Source of the DNA: Bacillus smithii | Lineage (GTDB): Bacteria; Bacillota; Bacilli; Bacillales; DSM-4216 | Direction of reading: 5' to 3' | DNA length: 64,000 nt | NCBI RefSeq assembly: GCF_001050115.1 | Contig: NZ_CP012024.1 | Coordinates: 2,088,001-2,152,000, forward strand | Part shown: positions 38,685 through 47,027 of the stretch, in pieces | Position numbering within the stretch: the stretch's first letter is position 1 | How the letters are laid out: every line of letters begins with the position of its first letter | The notes under the pieces: generated by a model | Told to the model about the DNA's origin: nothing | What the model saw: only the letters and a program-made list of their open reading frames with translations | The model's database searches: none | Position numbers and translations under genes: made by a program

Positions 38685-39236
38685 TCAGAGACGATGGCCT
38701 TTTTTTAATTTCAAATACTGTATCGCATAAACCGTTTTCGCATCTGCTATTTTGTTTTCTTTTATATATTGTTCTGCTTCCTCCAAAGTCATTTCCATCA
38801 ATTCCACAAATTCATCTTCATCAGCGGCTTTGGCATTCTCTTTTTTGCTTAATCCTTCTGCCAAATACAGATGAACGATTTCATTTGCAAATCCCGGTGA
38901 CGTGTAGAATGAAATAATATGGGTTAATTTTTCGCATACATAGCCGGTCTCTTCTTCCAATTCCCGGTGAGCAGTTTGTTCCGGGTCTTCCCCCGGTTCC
39001 AGTTTTCCCGCCGGAATTTCCACAAGCGTCCGTTCCAACGGCTTTCGGTATTGTTCCACCATCACAATCTTTCCATCTTGTGTAATAGGAAGGATGGCTA
39101 CGGCTCCGGGATGCTTGACAATTTCCCGCTTCGATCGTTTTCCATCCGGCAGTTCCACTTCGTCTACTTGAACTTTAATAATCTTTCCTTCAAAAATGGG
39201 TTCCGTTGACAATGTTTTTTCTTCCAAACGCGACAT
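38685..39236 (-). CDS. nudF: ADP-ribose pyrophosphatase NudF (Nudix)
   Basis: Encodes 183 residues from the ATG giving MSRLEEKTL, behind GAGGAGTGG. The Nudix box is complete: GKLEPGEDPEQTAHRELEEE followed by TGY (Gx5Ex7REUxEExGU). It hydrolyses ADP-ribose to AMP and ribose 5-phosphate in the cytosol. As in B. subtilis it lies between spoIIM and the mciZ-yqkF pair. Confidence 0.93.
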   Translation of the reverse strand: MSRLEEKTLSTEPIFEGKIIKVQVDEVELPDGKRSKREIVKHPGAVAILPITQDGKIVMVEQYRKPLERTLVEIPAGKLEPGEDPEQTAHRELEEETGYVCEKLTHIISFYTSPGFANEIVHLYLAEGLSKKENAKAADEDEFVELMEMTLEEAEQYIKENKIADAKTVYAIQYLKLKKGHRL

Positions 39237-39478
39237 TTTCACCACTCCTCTTTTCATGGACCCCTTTGTTCTATTCTGCTTTTCCCATCATAAAGTGTAC
39301 CATAAAGCGATTACCGATCTGTGGTGTTTTCTTGATATCGGCTAAAAATCGGAAACTTTCCAAAATGACATCACTATGGAAACAAACACATTTCTCTAAA
39401 TAAACAAAAACGGTGTGGAGGATTTGGCTGCTGCTGTTCCACATTTTGCGGAAATAAGCGGTACCGGGAGGATAGAAA

Positions 39479-39604
39479 ATGAGAGTGTACATAGGAGAAG
39501 AAAGACTCATACTGACAGGAAAAGCGCGGGAAATTTGCTCTATGCTAAAACAATACGCCAAACATCATATATGGGTAACAGAATTGCTGAAAAAGCGACT
39601 CTAA
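39479..39604 (+). CDS. mciZ: MciZ, mother-cell inhibitor of FtsZ
   Basis: A 41-codon ORF with a strong site, GGGAGG, 7 bases before ATG. The product (MRVYIGEERLILTGKAREIC, then SMLKQYAKHHIWVTELLKKR) aligns along its length with the 40-residue B. subtilis MciZ, sharing the GKAxEI core, LKxYxxx and a C-terminal basic helix. MciZ caps FtsZ filaments in the mother cell to stop Z-ring formation during sporulation. Position between nudF and yqkF is the same as in B. subtilis. Expression there is sigma-E dependent; I could not find a clear sigma-E site here. Confidence 0.85.
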   Translation: MRVYIGEERLILTGKAREICSMLKQYAKHHIWVTELLKKRL

Positions 39605-39668
39605 AAAGAACATTGTCTTCTCTTTTCTCGATTCGATATTATAAAAGAAAAAGGTGGTGTTATATACC

Positions 39669-40580
39669 ATGGAAAAAAGACAGCTGGGCCGTTCCGCTCT
39701 TATGGTCAGCAAATTAGGGCTGGGATGCATGTCTTTAGGCACCGATGCAAAACAAGCAAGAACGATTATAGAAGCAGCTCTTGATGAAGGAGTCAATTAT
39801 TTTGACACGGCCGATTTATATGATTACGGCGAAAACGAAAAAATAGTCGGACAAACGTTAAAAAGTGTGCGAGATCAAGTGATCATCGCAACAAAAGTGG
39901 GAAACCGCTGGAATGATAAAAAAGACAGCTGGCATTGGGACCCCAGCAAATCTTATATAAAAGAAGCAGTGAAAGACAGCCTTCGCCGTTTAGGCACCGA
40001 TTATATCGACCTTTATCAATTGCACGGAGGAACGATCGACGATCCGATAGAAGAGACCATTGAAGCTTTTGAGGAGCTGAAAGCAGAAGGAATCATCCGG
40101 CATTACGGCATTTCCTCCATCCGTCCGAATGTGATTCGCGCATACGTCAAACACTCTGACATTGTCAGCGTCATGATGCAATACAATCTTTTAGACCGGA
40201 GACCGGAAGAAGAAGCTCTTCCGCTTCTGCACGAACATCAAATCAGCGTCGTCACGCGCGGCCCTGTTGCCAAAGGACTGCTGAGCACACGCTGGCGCGA
40301 AAAAGCAGATGACTCCGGATACTTAAATTATTCCTATCCGGAATTGAAAAACCTCCTATCGTCAATCGAAGACTATTTTCAAAACACTCGGACTCTAACG
40401 GAGGTTGCTCTTCAATTCAACTTATCCCATCCCGCAGTGGCTGCTGTCGTTGTCGGAGCCAGCTCTGTTGAACAACTGAAAGAAAATGTTCGGGCTGTTA
40501 ATCGTCCGCCGCTTTCTGAAGAAGAATACTCTTTCTTAAAAAAGATGACCAAAACTGACCTGTACGAACAGCACCGCTAA
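39669..40580 (+). CDS. yqkF: YqkF, aldo/keto reductase
   Basis: Encodes 303 residues starting MEKRQLGRSALMVSKLGLG; AAGGTGG lies 11 bases upstream of the ATG. The AKR TIM barrel shows the active-site aspartate and tyrosine in YFDTADLYDYGENE, the lysine in IIATKVGN, the histidine in LYQLHGG, and the NADPH-binding end VVVGASSVEQLKEN. It reduces aldehydes or ketones with NADPH; the physiological substrate is unknown. It follows mciZ. Confidence 0.92.
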   Translation: MEKRQLGRSALMVSKLGLGCMSLGTDAKQARTIIEAALDEGVNYFDTADLYDYGENEKIVGQTLKSVRDQVIIATKVGNRWNDKKDSWHWDPSKSYIKEAVKDSLRRLGTDYIDLYQLHGGTIDDPIEETIEAFEELKAEGIIRHYGISSIRPNVIRAYVKHSDIVSVMMQYNLLDRRPEEEALPLLHEHQISVVTRGPVAKGLLSTRWREKADDSGYLNYSYPELKNLLSSIEDYFQNTRTLTEVALQFNLSHPAVAAVVVGASSVEQLKENVRAVNRPPLSEEEYSFLKKMTKTDLYEQHR

Positions 40581-40672
40581 ACCTCAAGGGGAGGCGTGGA
40601 AGATTTTTGCGCGGCCTCTCTTTAATCCCTTTCAATATCCTGATTTGATTCATGTTATGTACTTTTCAGCAA

Positions 40673-40715
40673 GAAAGGAAGCAACGGCCAATCTCGCAGA
40701 TTCCCGCTTCCTTTC
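40673..40715. repeat. inverted repeat downstream of yqkF
   Basis: Arms GAAAGGAAGC and GCTTCCTTTC with a 23-base loop lie in the gap between converging yqkF and yqkE. A second stem, CCTGC/GCAGG, follows near 40735-40755. One or both may act as terminators. Confidence 0.45.
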
Positions 40716-40759
40716 CGTTGAGGAATGATCGGCCTGCCAGCCGTGTGCAGGCAGGAATT

Positions 40760-40999
40760 TTATTTAAAATTCTTCCAATCTAATCGGCTTTCATTCAGCA
40801 ATTCTTCAAAACTTTTATTTTTTTCTCTTCTTTTTCTTTCTTCGCGCTTTTTTTCTACTTCTGCTTTTTTCTTCATTTCTTCCTGCTTTTCAAGTTCTTT
40901 TTGCGTCATCTTTAGCTGCTTTAATATTTCTTCATTGAGAGCGTCTTTTAATGTTAGCTGGGATTCTTGATCGACTTTCTTTTCCTTTGCCTTTCTCAT
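40760..40999 (-). CDS. yqkE: YqkE family protein (DUF3886)
   Basis: Encodes 79 residues from the ATG giving MRKAKEKKVDQ behind AAGGAAG; longer upstream frames are not conserved in type. It is highly charged, with long Lys/Glu helices (QKELEKQEEMKKKAEVEKKR) predicted to form a coiled coil, and ends ELLNESRLDWKNFK. Matches B. subtilis YqkE (about 74 residues) in place and composition. Function unknown. Confidence 0.8.
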   Translation of the reverse strand: MRKAKEKKVDQESQLTLKDALNEEILKQLKMTQKELEKQEEMKKKAEVEKKREERKRREKNKSFEELLNESRLDWKNFK

Positions 41000-41160
41000 G
41001 ACGAACTTCCTTTCTTCTGTTCTTTCTTTCATCATACCGAATTCGGCTTTCAAACAAAAGATTTTCACTTTGCTATATCGATTTTCTTTCCCCGACAGCA
41101 TCACTTCCGGCAGTGCAGGGAATCTGCTATACTTAGTTCAACCTTAGGGAGGGATGAAAA

Positions 41161-42075
41161 ATGAAGAAATGGAAATCGGGATTAACTGCTTGTTTGGCTG
41201 CGGCTGCAGGTGTTGGATATTATTTTTCCAATCGCCTTTTATACATAAAGAAAAAGGATGATCCGTTCATTTTAAAACGGGAAATGGATGCAAAACAGTT
41301 TCACCCTGAGGAATTTAATCGGCTGCCAAAAGAAGAGTTTTGGATTTCGTCGCCATTTGGTTATTCGTTAAAAGCAGTCTTGATCCGCCCGTATCCTCAT
41401 AAAAAATTTATGATCTTTTGCCACGGTGTGACAGAAAATAAAATCAGTTCAATCAAATATTTGAATTTATTTTTAAAACTTGGTTTCAACGGCATGATTT
41501 ACGACCACCGCCGCCATGGAGAATCGGGCGGCAAAACGACTAGCTATGGATTTTATGAAAAGCATGATTTAAAAGCCGTAGTAGATGAGCTGATCAAGCG
41601 GGAAGGCGACGGCGTCTATTTCGGGATCCACGGCGAATCGATGGGCGCCGCGACCGCGCTTTTATACGCAGGCGAGATTGAAGACCGCGCCGATTTTTAT
41701 ATCGCTGACTGCCCTTTCTCTGATTTTCGCAAACAAATCGCCCGCCAAATGAAACAAGAATTAGGATTTGCCCCTAAGCCCCTTGTTCAACTTGCGGAAT
41801 GGTTGGTATTATGGCGGGATGGTTTTTCTTTAAAATCGATTTCTCCCCTTGCCGCGGTCAGTGCTATTCGCCATCCGGTCTTATTTATCCATAGCGAAGA
41901 AGACGATTATATTCTTCCGGATATGTCAAAAGAATTATATGAACGGAAAAAAGGGCCTAAAAAATTGTATTTGGCTAAAAAAGGAGCCCACGCCCGTTCC
42001 TATCTCGAAAATCCGGAAGAATATGAAAATGTGGTCCGGGAGTTTTTGCACGATACTGTCGGCCTCCCGCTTTAA
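41161..42075 (+). CDS. yqkD: YqkD, alpha/beta hydrolase
   Basis: Encodes 304 residues. A short N-terminal hydrophobic segment (LTACLAAAAGVGYYF) suggests a membrane anchor or signal. The hydrolase core has the oxyanion segment FCHGVTENK, the nucleophile elbow GIHGESMGAATALLY (GxSxG), the acid HSEEDDYILP and the histidine KGAHARSY. Substrate unknown; probably an esterase or acyl hydrolase. AGGGAGGG precedes the ATG. Confidence 0.9.
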   Translation: MKKWKSGLTACLAAAAGVGYYFSNRLLYIKKKDDPFILKREMDAKQFHPEEFNRLPKEEFWISSPFGYSLKAVLIRPYPHKKFMIFCHGVTENKISSIKYLNLFLKLGFNGMIYDHRRHGESGGKTTSYGFYEKHDLKAVVDELIKREGDGVYFGIHGESMGAATALLYAGEIEDRADFYIADCPFSDFRKQIARQMKQELGFAPKPLVQLAEWLVLWRDGFSLKSISPLAAVSAIRHPVLFIHSEEDDYILPDMSKELYERKKGPKKLYLAKKGAHARSYLENPEEYENVVREFLHDTVGLPL

Positions 42076-42110
42076 CTCTTTCATCTTGACTGCAAGACCC
42101 TCTTTTCCCG

Positions 42111-42440
42111 TTAATCTCGACCTGTCTTATCCACAAACGTCATCCAACCATTTAAAATCTCGTTCGCACTTTTTAATTGAAATGTGCCGTTTGGATTCCA
42201 ATCAAGCGTTAAGCAATCATCAAAAAAGAGTTTTTTGGATTTTTCCACTAAAATAGGATATTTATTGGTTTCGACTACTTCATCTTCTTGATTCTTGGAA
42301 TCGACCAGCCATAAAACGGGCACACCGTCGACAGAGCAGCCGCATCCTTCTGTGTCATAATGCAATTTGATGTAACTGGATGGTGTTTTCATTTTTTGTT
42401 TTAAAGCTTCTGCAGCTTTTTCCGTTATGGTGATGTTCAT
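42111..42440 (-). CDS. yqkB: YqkB, HesB/IscA-like protein
   Basis: Encodes 109 residues with a HesB-like fold: EKAAEALKQKM at the N-terminus and GCGCSVDGVPVLW carrying the only cysteine cluster (CxC). Classic IscA has three cysteines; this family lacks the C-terminal CGC, so iron-sulfur carrier function is uncertain. It matches YqkB in B. subtilis. It converges with yqkD. Confidence 0.85.
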   Translation of the reverse strand: MNITITEKAAEALKQKMKTPSSYIKLHYDTEGCGCSVDGVPVLWLVDSKNQEDEVVETNKYPILVEKSKKLFFDDCLTLDWNPNGTFQLKSANEILNGWMTFVDKTGRD

Positions 42441-42587
42441 CGTTTTTTCCCCTTTCTTTCAAGTGGAGGCGTGCTCCCGTTTCGGATCCATTCAACCTCC
42501 GCTTTCAACTCATTTGCAAAATGATCTTTCACGAAAATCCATAACCGTTTTCTGCTGAAAGAGCATTTGGATGGAGGACTTCTCTTA

Positions 42588-42911
42588 TCAGTATATATCA
42601 ATAATCGTATTGAGTGGGATAGAGTGAACTTTTCCGATGTGATCTGCCAAATGAAGGGTTTGTTCCTGTTCGTTGCAGGAATGGATTATACCGGTTATTT
42701 GTTGATAGCGGCGGTGAGAGTAATAGGTGATCGTAACAGTATGATGAAATTCCATCGCTTCAAGCAGCGCCTCGTTTAAAAATTCAAGCTGCTGCTCATC
42801 CAGTTCTTTCTGCGGTTCCGCTTGATCTTCTTTTACCCATTGGCGCAGCATTTCCACATGTTCAGGAAGCATCATGGATGTCCATTTTATATTTCCTCTG
42901 TCCTTGATCAT
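42588..42911 (-). CDS. YolD-like protein
   Basis: Encodes 107 residues of the YolD family (MIKDRGNIKWTSMMLPEHVE is the family start; VTITYYSHRRYQQITGIIHS is the SH3-like core). YolD proteins are usually encoded beside Y-family polymerases and are thought to assist them. Here it starts 15 bases after yqjW, and is presumably the equivalent of B. subtilis yqjX, co-transcribed under the LexA box. Confidence 0.88.
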   Translation of the reverse strand: MIKDRGNIKWTSMMLPEHVEMLRQWVKEDQAEPQKELDEQQLEFLNEALLEAMEFHHTVTITYYSHRRYQQITGIIHSCNEQEQTLHLADHIGKVHSIPLNTIIDIY

Positions 42912-42926
42912 GACAACCCCTTCTTT

Positions 42927-44183
42927 CTATATTTTGTGTCCGCCCATTAATCGAGCGCGCCTTCTTGATGTTCCTGCTTTGGTATAAGAAACGGCCCTAA
43001 GCAAAATATGGGATCCGTATTTCCGACGCAAGCGGTCGACGACATAGCCCAGCTGTTTTTGTCGCCAACGATTTGGTTCAAATAAACTTAATTGTAATTC
43101 GCCGTCATCGGACAAATGAGAGAGTGAAACAGAAATTTGCCTTACGGTCTGGCCGTTGTAATGTTCGCGGAATAATGCCAAGCACGTTTCGTACAGTTCC
43201 ATTGTGGAATTCGTCGGCTCTTCCCTCGTCCGGGAACGGGCAAAGCCTCCTCCGTTTTCTTTATGGCTAAACCCAATGCTAAGACTGATCGTTTTTCCGA
43301 CTTTTTTATGTTCCCTTGCTCTTCTGGCTACTTCTTCACACATCTCCAACAATACGTGTTGAATGTCTTCTTCTCTTGTATAATCTTTCAGCAAAATTTG
43401 ACTGTTTCCGAAACTTTTCTGATTTTCAGAAACAAGAGCGCCAATATGGGACAAATCAATTCCCCAAGCATGGTAGTAAAGCTGAACTCCCATGATGCCA
43501 AATTTGGCTTTCAGTACATCTAATGGGTAGTTCGCCAGCTGTCCGACCGTAAAGATGCCCATGCGATTGAGCGTTTTCTCCAGTCGTTTTCCGATTCCCC
43601 ACATACTGCTCAAAGGAGAAACCGGCCACAATTTTTCGGGAACATCCTCATATGTCCATCTGGCAATTCCCGTTTTTTTCGCTTCCAAATCCAAAGCCAG
43701 CTTTGACAAAAGCATATTGGATCCGATTCCAATCGCAGCAGGCAATTGAAACTCCCTTTCAAGATCATCCTTTATTTTTCTGGCGATCGTCTCGCTGTCT
43801 CCCCACAAATGAAAAGCTCCATCCACTTTTACAAAACTTTCGTCCACGCTATACGTTTGAATGGATTCTTTCGGAACGTATCGATTAAAGACTTTCGTAA
43901 TTTCCGTTGAAATGCGTAAATACGTTTCCATATTCGGCTCAACCAGCACAATCCTCGGATCATCCGGAATTTCAAACAACCTGGAACCGGTGCGGATGCC
44001 AAATTCTTTTTTCAGTTTTGGAGAAGCAGCCAGAACGAGGCTTCCCTTCCTTTCTTTATCGCTAATGACCGCCAAGTAGCACTCCAGCGGATTCAAGCCG
44101 TGCATGACAGCCGCACAGCTGGCATAGAAGCTTTTAATATCGATACAAAGAATATTTTCCTTTGGAAGCGCCAAATCATTCAT
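42927..44183 (-). CDS. yqjW: Y-family DNA polymerase (YqjW, UvrX/PolY2 type)
   Basis: Encodes 418 residues. Catalytic acidic residues are in ILCIDIKSFYASCAAV and TYSVDESFVKVDG; thumb HhH motif is in SSMWGIGKRLEKTL. The C-terminal QLSLFEP fits the beta-clamp-binding motif (QLxLF). It performs error-prone translesion synthesis. A LexA box lies 25 bases upstream, so it belongs to the SOS response. It is followed by the YolD-like gene. Confidence 0.93.
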   Translation of the reverse strand: MNDLALPKENILCIDIKSFYASCAAVMHGLNPLECYLAVISDKERKGSLVLAASPKLKKEFGIRTGSRLFEIPDDPRIVLVEPNMETYLRISTEITKVFNRYVPKESIQTYSVDESFVKVDGAFHLWGDSETIARKIKDDLEREFQLPAAIGIGSNMLLSKLALDLEAKKTGIARWTYEDVPEKLWPVSPLSSMWGIGKRLEKTLNRMGIFTVGQLANYPLDVLKAKFGIMGVQLYYHAWGIDLSHIGALVSENQKSFGNSQILLKDYTREEDIQHVLLEMCEEVARRAREHKKVGKTISLSIGFSHKENGGGFARSRTREEPTNSTMELYETCLALFREHYNGQTVRQISVSLSHLSDDGELQLSLFEPNRWRQKQLGYVVDRLRRKYGSHILLRAVSYTKAGTSRRRARLMGGHKI

Positions 44184-44207
44184 TCGCTTTTGCCACCCCT
44201 TTGTTAG

Positions 44208-44221
44208 CGAACGTTTGTTCT
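44208..44221. promoter_or_regulatory. LexA (DinR) box upstream of yqjW
   Basis: CGAACGTTTGTTCT fits the Bacillus SOS box CGAAC-N4-GTTCG/T. It lies 25 bases before yqjW and 143 before the divergent yqzH, so it could repress both. Confidence 0.8.
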
Positions 44222-44363
44222 AATATATTCTTTATTCTAGGGGAATATACGTTCTGCATCAATTTATTTTCAATGGAAAACCACTTAATAATTGCCAAAT
44301 TCGGTTTATAATAATCAAAGGAATTGATCCGTCGGATACGGGATAAAGGCAGGTGATAGATAG

Positions 44364-44540
44364 ATGGAAAAGATGATTATCCTTATGATTCAAAAAAAAC
44401 TGCAGCAATATAAAAGTCCGGAATTGACCGATAAGGAACTGAAAGATCTTGCAAAAGAAGTGATGATCAGGCAGAAATCCGAGAAAGGAGAACTGCATGA
44501 AATCACGGAAGATGTGGTTTACGAATATATAACCAAGTAA
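44364..44540 (+). CDS. yqzH: YqzH-like small protein
   Basis: Encodes 58 residues, MEKMIILMIQKKLQQYKSPE and on to a C-terminal EDVVYEYITK, which matches the YqzH family end. LTDKELKDLAKEVM is the middle helix. An AGGTGATAG site lies just ahead of the ATG. Charged, helical, no membrane segment. Function unknown; it lies next to yqjW as in B. subtilis, with the LexA box between. Confidence 0.72.
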   Translation: MEKMIILMIQKKLQQYKSPELTDKELKDLAKEVMIRQKSEKGELHEITEDVVYEYITK

Positions 44541-44607
44541 AAAGCGATCCTCCCCTAATTCAAGAGGCTTTCAACCGCAATCCGCTTCTAATATTTTCAA
44601 AAAGAAA

Positions 44608-44637
44608 AAGGCAGCCCTTTCTAGAGCCAGCCTTTGA
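44608..44637 (-). terminator. probable terminator after yqjQ
   Basis: An imperfect stem with AAAGGC/GCCTTT outer arms sits just past the yqjQ stop, followed by T-rich sequence on the minus strand. Confidence 0.5.
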
Positions 44638-44642
44638 AGAAA

Positions 44643-45437
44643 CTATTTTTTAAAAAATGCGTTTTTGCCAACCTTTTCTACAAGCCGAGGAAACAGCGTA
44701 TAAAAAACGCTTCCGGCGTTCATCCATCTTGGAAGATTAATTTCGCGGGTATTCGTGAGCATGGCAGCCACCACTTTTTCGGCCACTTTTTCCGGCTTCA
44801 ACATAAAGCGTTGGATATTTTGCACATAAGTGCCGGAACGATCAGCAATTTCAAAAAAGTTGGTCGCAATCGGCCCGGGGTTAACCGTTGTCACAAAGAC
44901 GCCGTATGTAGAAAGCTCCATTCGCAAACTGTTGGAAAACCCTAGAACGGCATGTTTTGTCGCCGCGTAAATGCTCGATTTGGGCGTTGCGATTTTCCCG
45001 GCCTGAGAGGCGATGTTAACAATATGGCCGGAACGATTTTTTTGCATATGCTCAATCACCATTTGGGTACAGGAAATTAATCCGAGCACATTGACAGCAA
45101 ACATCCTTTCAATGTCTCCCCATTTGGCAAGATGGGCTTCTTCAAAAATCCCGAAACCAGCATTATTGACTAAAACATCTATCTTTCCGGCCTCTGCAAA
45201 AATAGCCAAAAAAACCGCTTCAACATTTTCCCGTTCAGAGACGTCCAAAGAATGGATCCACACTTTATTGGAATAGCGGGATTCAAGAAAAGACTTCAGT
45301 TCCTCCAGCTTTTCTACCCGACGAGCAAGCAGCACAAGATTAGCCCCGCTTTCTGCCGCTTTGATCGCCATCTGTTCGCCGATCCCGCTTGAAGCGCCGG
45401 TTATCACCACGTTTTTTCCGTGAATCCGCGGATTCAT
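44643..45437 (-). CDS. yqjQ: YqjQ, short-chain dehydrogenase/reductase
   Basis: Encodes 264 residues from the ATG giving MNPRIHGKNVV, behind GGAGGTG. Classical SDR motifs: cofactor-binding TGASSGIG (residues about 12-19), NNAGFG, and the catalytic SIYAATKHAV (YxxxK). Preference for NAD or NADP and the substrate are unknown. Length agrees with B. subtilis YqjQ (259). It is divergent from the proI T-box region. Confidence 0.9.
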   Translation of the reverse strand: MNPRIHGKNVVITGASSGIGEQMAIKAAESGANLVLLARRVEKLEELKSFLESRYSNKVWIHSLDVSERENVEAVFLAIFAEAGKIDVLVNNAGFGIFEEAHLAKWGDIERMFAVNVLGLISCTQMVIEHMQKNRSGHIVNIASQAGKIATPKSSIYAATKHAVLGFSNSLRMELSTYGVFVTTVNPGPIATNFFEIADRSGTYVQNIQRFMLKPEKVAEKVVAAMLTNTREINLPRWMNAGSVFYTLFPRLVEKVGKNAFFKK

Positions 45438-45646
45438 AAAATACTTCACCTCCATAAGGAAATATGGCAGGATTGCTACCCATCATCATACCATTTTTCC
45501 GCTCAATAAAACACAAAATGTTTAGAATGTCTAAGGGCGTTGGAAACAACTTTTCATACATAATCATTGGCTGGGAACCGTGGCAAAAGTGCTGTTTTCT
45601 TCATTCAAAAGCGCTTCTAATCGTCAGTTTTTTCCGAAAATAGCCC

Positions 45647-45675
45647 TTGACAATGAGGTCTTTTTTTTGCATAAT
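45647..45675 (+). promoter_or_regulatory. sigma-A promoter of the proI leader
   Basis: A perfect TTGACA (45647-45652), a 17-base spacer and CATAAT (45670-45675) lie just upstream of the T-box leader. Confidence 0.8.
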
Positions 45676-45708
45676 TTTGTAATAATCGTGTGGAGCAAAA
45701 AGCAATGA

Positions 45709-45927
45709 ATAAGGCCAGTAAATAGAAAATGATGTAAGAGAGTGAAGCTCCTGGGCTGCGAAGCTTCATCATCCTCTTTTCTATTGAACCTACCTTATGA
45801 GCTGTCAAGATACTTGACCGTTTATCCCGCGTTAACGGAAACGAGCGTGCAAATGATTCCATTTGCAAATAAAGGTGGTACCACGGAAGATTCCCTTTCG
45901 TCCTTTTAAAGGATGAAAGGTTTTTTT
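45709..45927 (+). ncRNA. T-box riboswitch, proline specificity, upstream of proI
   Basis: Stem I is closed by ATAAGG/CCTTAT (45709-45714 and 45793-45798). The internal loop has the 5' AGTA motif and on the 3' side GAACCTA with specifier codon CCT (45789-45791), which codes for proline. The T-box sequence AAAGGTGGTACCACGG is at 45871-45886 and is followed by the terminator CCTTTCGTCC / GGATGAAAGG and T7. Uncharged tRNA-Pro would pair with CCT and the TGG bulge to allow readthrough into proI. Confidence 0.93.
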
Positions 45928-46003
45928 ATTTGAAATAGAAAAAAGCAAAAAATATTCCCATCATCTGCTCTTGACTAAAAACGTTCTAAAGGAGGAAAAC
46001 AAC

Positions 46004-46840
46004 ATGAAAGTCGTCTTTATCGGCGCCGGTTCTATGGCAGAAGCCATCATTGCCGGCGGACTCAGCCAAAAGGCACTGATAAAAGAAGAAGTAATTGTGA
46101 CAAATCGATCCAACCAAAAACGTTTGCAAGAATTAGAGGAAAAGTACGGCATTTCCTCTTGTGGCCGGGACCGCCTTGACGAAGCTTTACGGGAAGCCGA
46201 TGTCGTCATCTTGGCTATGAAACCAAAAGACGCCAAAGAGGCGCTGGAAGCGATCAAGCCTCACGTTCCTTCCACTGTACTTGTTATTTCCGTGCTTGCC
46301 GGTGTATCCATCTCTTTTATTGAGGAAACGTTGGAAATTCCTTGCGCCGTCGTCCGCGCAATGCCTAATACTTCAGCCGCAATCGGGCAATCAGCAACTG
46401 GAATCGTATTGAACCGCCATGTAACGGAGCAGCAGCAAAAATACACCTTGAATCTTTTCTCAGCCATTGGCTTAACGGCCATCGTAGAAGAAGATCAGAT
46501 TGATGCCGTAACCGGTTTATCAGGAAGCGGCCCTGCTTATATTTATTATCTGGTAGAAGCGATGGAAAAAGCAGCCGCTGAAATCGGCTTGGATGAAGAT
46601 ACCGCCAAACCGTTGATCATCCAAACTTTATTAGGAGCAGCGAAAATGCTTTCGACAACCGGACAAAAAGCAGAAGATTTGCGCAAAGCAGTGACCAGTC
46701 CCGGCGGCACCACTGAAGCCGGCCTGCGCGTCTTGGAAGAAAGACAAATGAGAGAAGCTGTGATCGATTGCATCAAAGCCGCGACTGCTCAATCCAAAAA
46801 ACTGGGACTTCCTTTTCTAAAACAAATATCCAACCGGTAA
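46004..46840 (+). CDS. proI: pyrroline-5-carboxylate reductase ProI
   Basis: Encodes 278 residues, the length of B. subtilis ProI, from the ATG giving MKVVFIGAGSM behind AAAGGAGG. NAD(P)-binding motif GAGSMAEAIIAGG; P5CR signature GLSGSGPAYIYY and VTSPGGTTEAGL. It reduces pyrroline-5-carboxylate to proline, the last step. Regulated by the proline T-box upstream; a terminator follows. Confidence 0.95.
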   Translation: MKVVFIGAGSMAEAIIAGGLSQKALIKEEVIVTNRSNQKRLQELEEKYGISSCGRDRLDEALREADVVILAMKPKDAKEALEAIKPHVPSTVLVISVLAGVSISFIEETLEIPCAVVRAMPNTSAAIGQSATGIVLNRHVTEQQQKYTLNLFSAIGLTAIVEEDQIDAVTGLSGSGPAYIYYLVEAMEKAAAEIGLDEDTAKPLIIQTLLGAAKMLSTTGQKAEDLRKAVTSPGGTTEAGLRVLEERQMREAVIDCIKAATAQSKKLGLPFLKQISNR

Positions 46841-46887
46841 AGTCACTGCTGCCTTTCATTCTTGCAATACTGAGGATGTTTTCTCTT

Positions 46888-46930
46888 AAAGGGCTGATCC
46901 TTTCAAAAAAGGATTACGCCCTTTTCTTTT
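46888..46930 (+). terminator. terminator after proI
   Basis: AAAGGGC/GCCCTTT arms with an inner ATCCTTT/AAAGGAT stem are followed by TCTTTT. Confidence 0.75.
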
Positions 46931-47027
46931 AGGCTTATTGGATTATGTCGATCGGGAAAATCAGATTATTTATAATCAATGAAAAAAATTGTTATAATGA
47001 AAAGTACGTCAAAAAGGAGGAGATAAA

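Noticed and set aside
39271-39561. 96-residue minus-strand frame opposite mciZ
   Set aside because: No ribosome binding site and it overlaps the well-supported mciZ ORF on the plus strand.
45617-45868. Minus-strand 83-residue frame over the T-box leader
   Set aside because: The sequence is explained by the conserved RNA structure on the plus strand.
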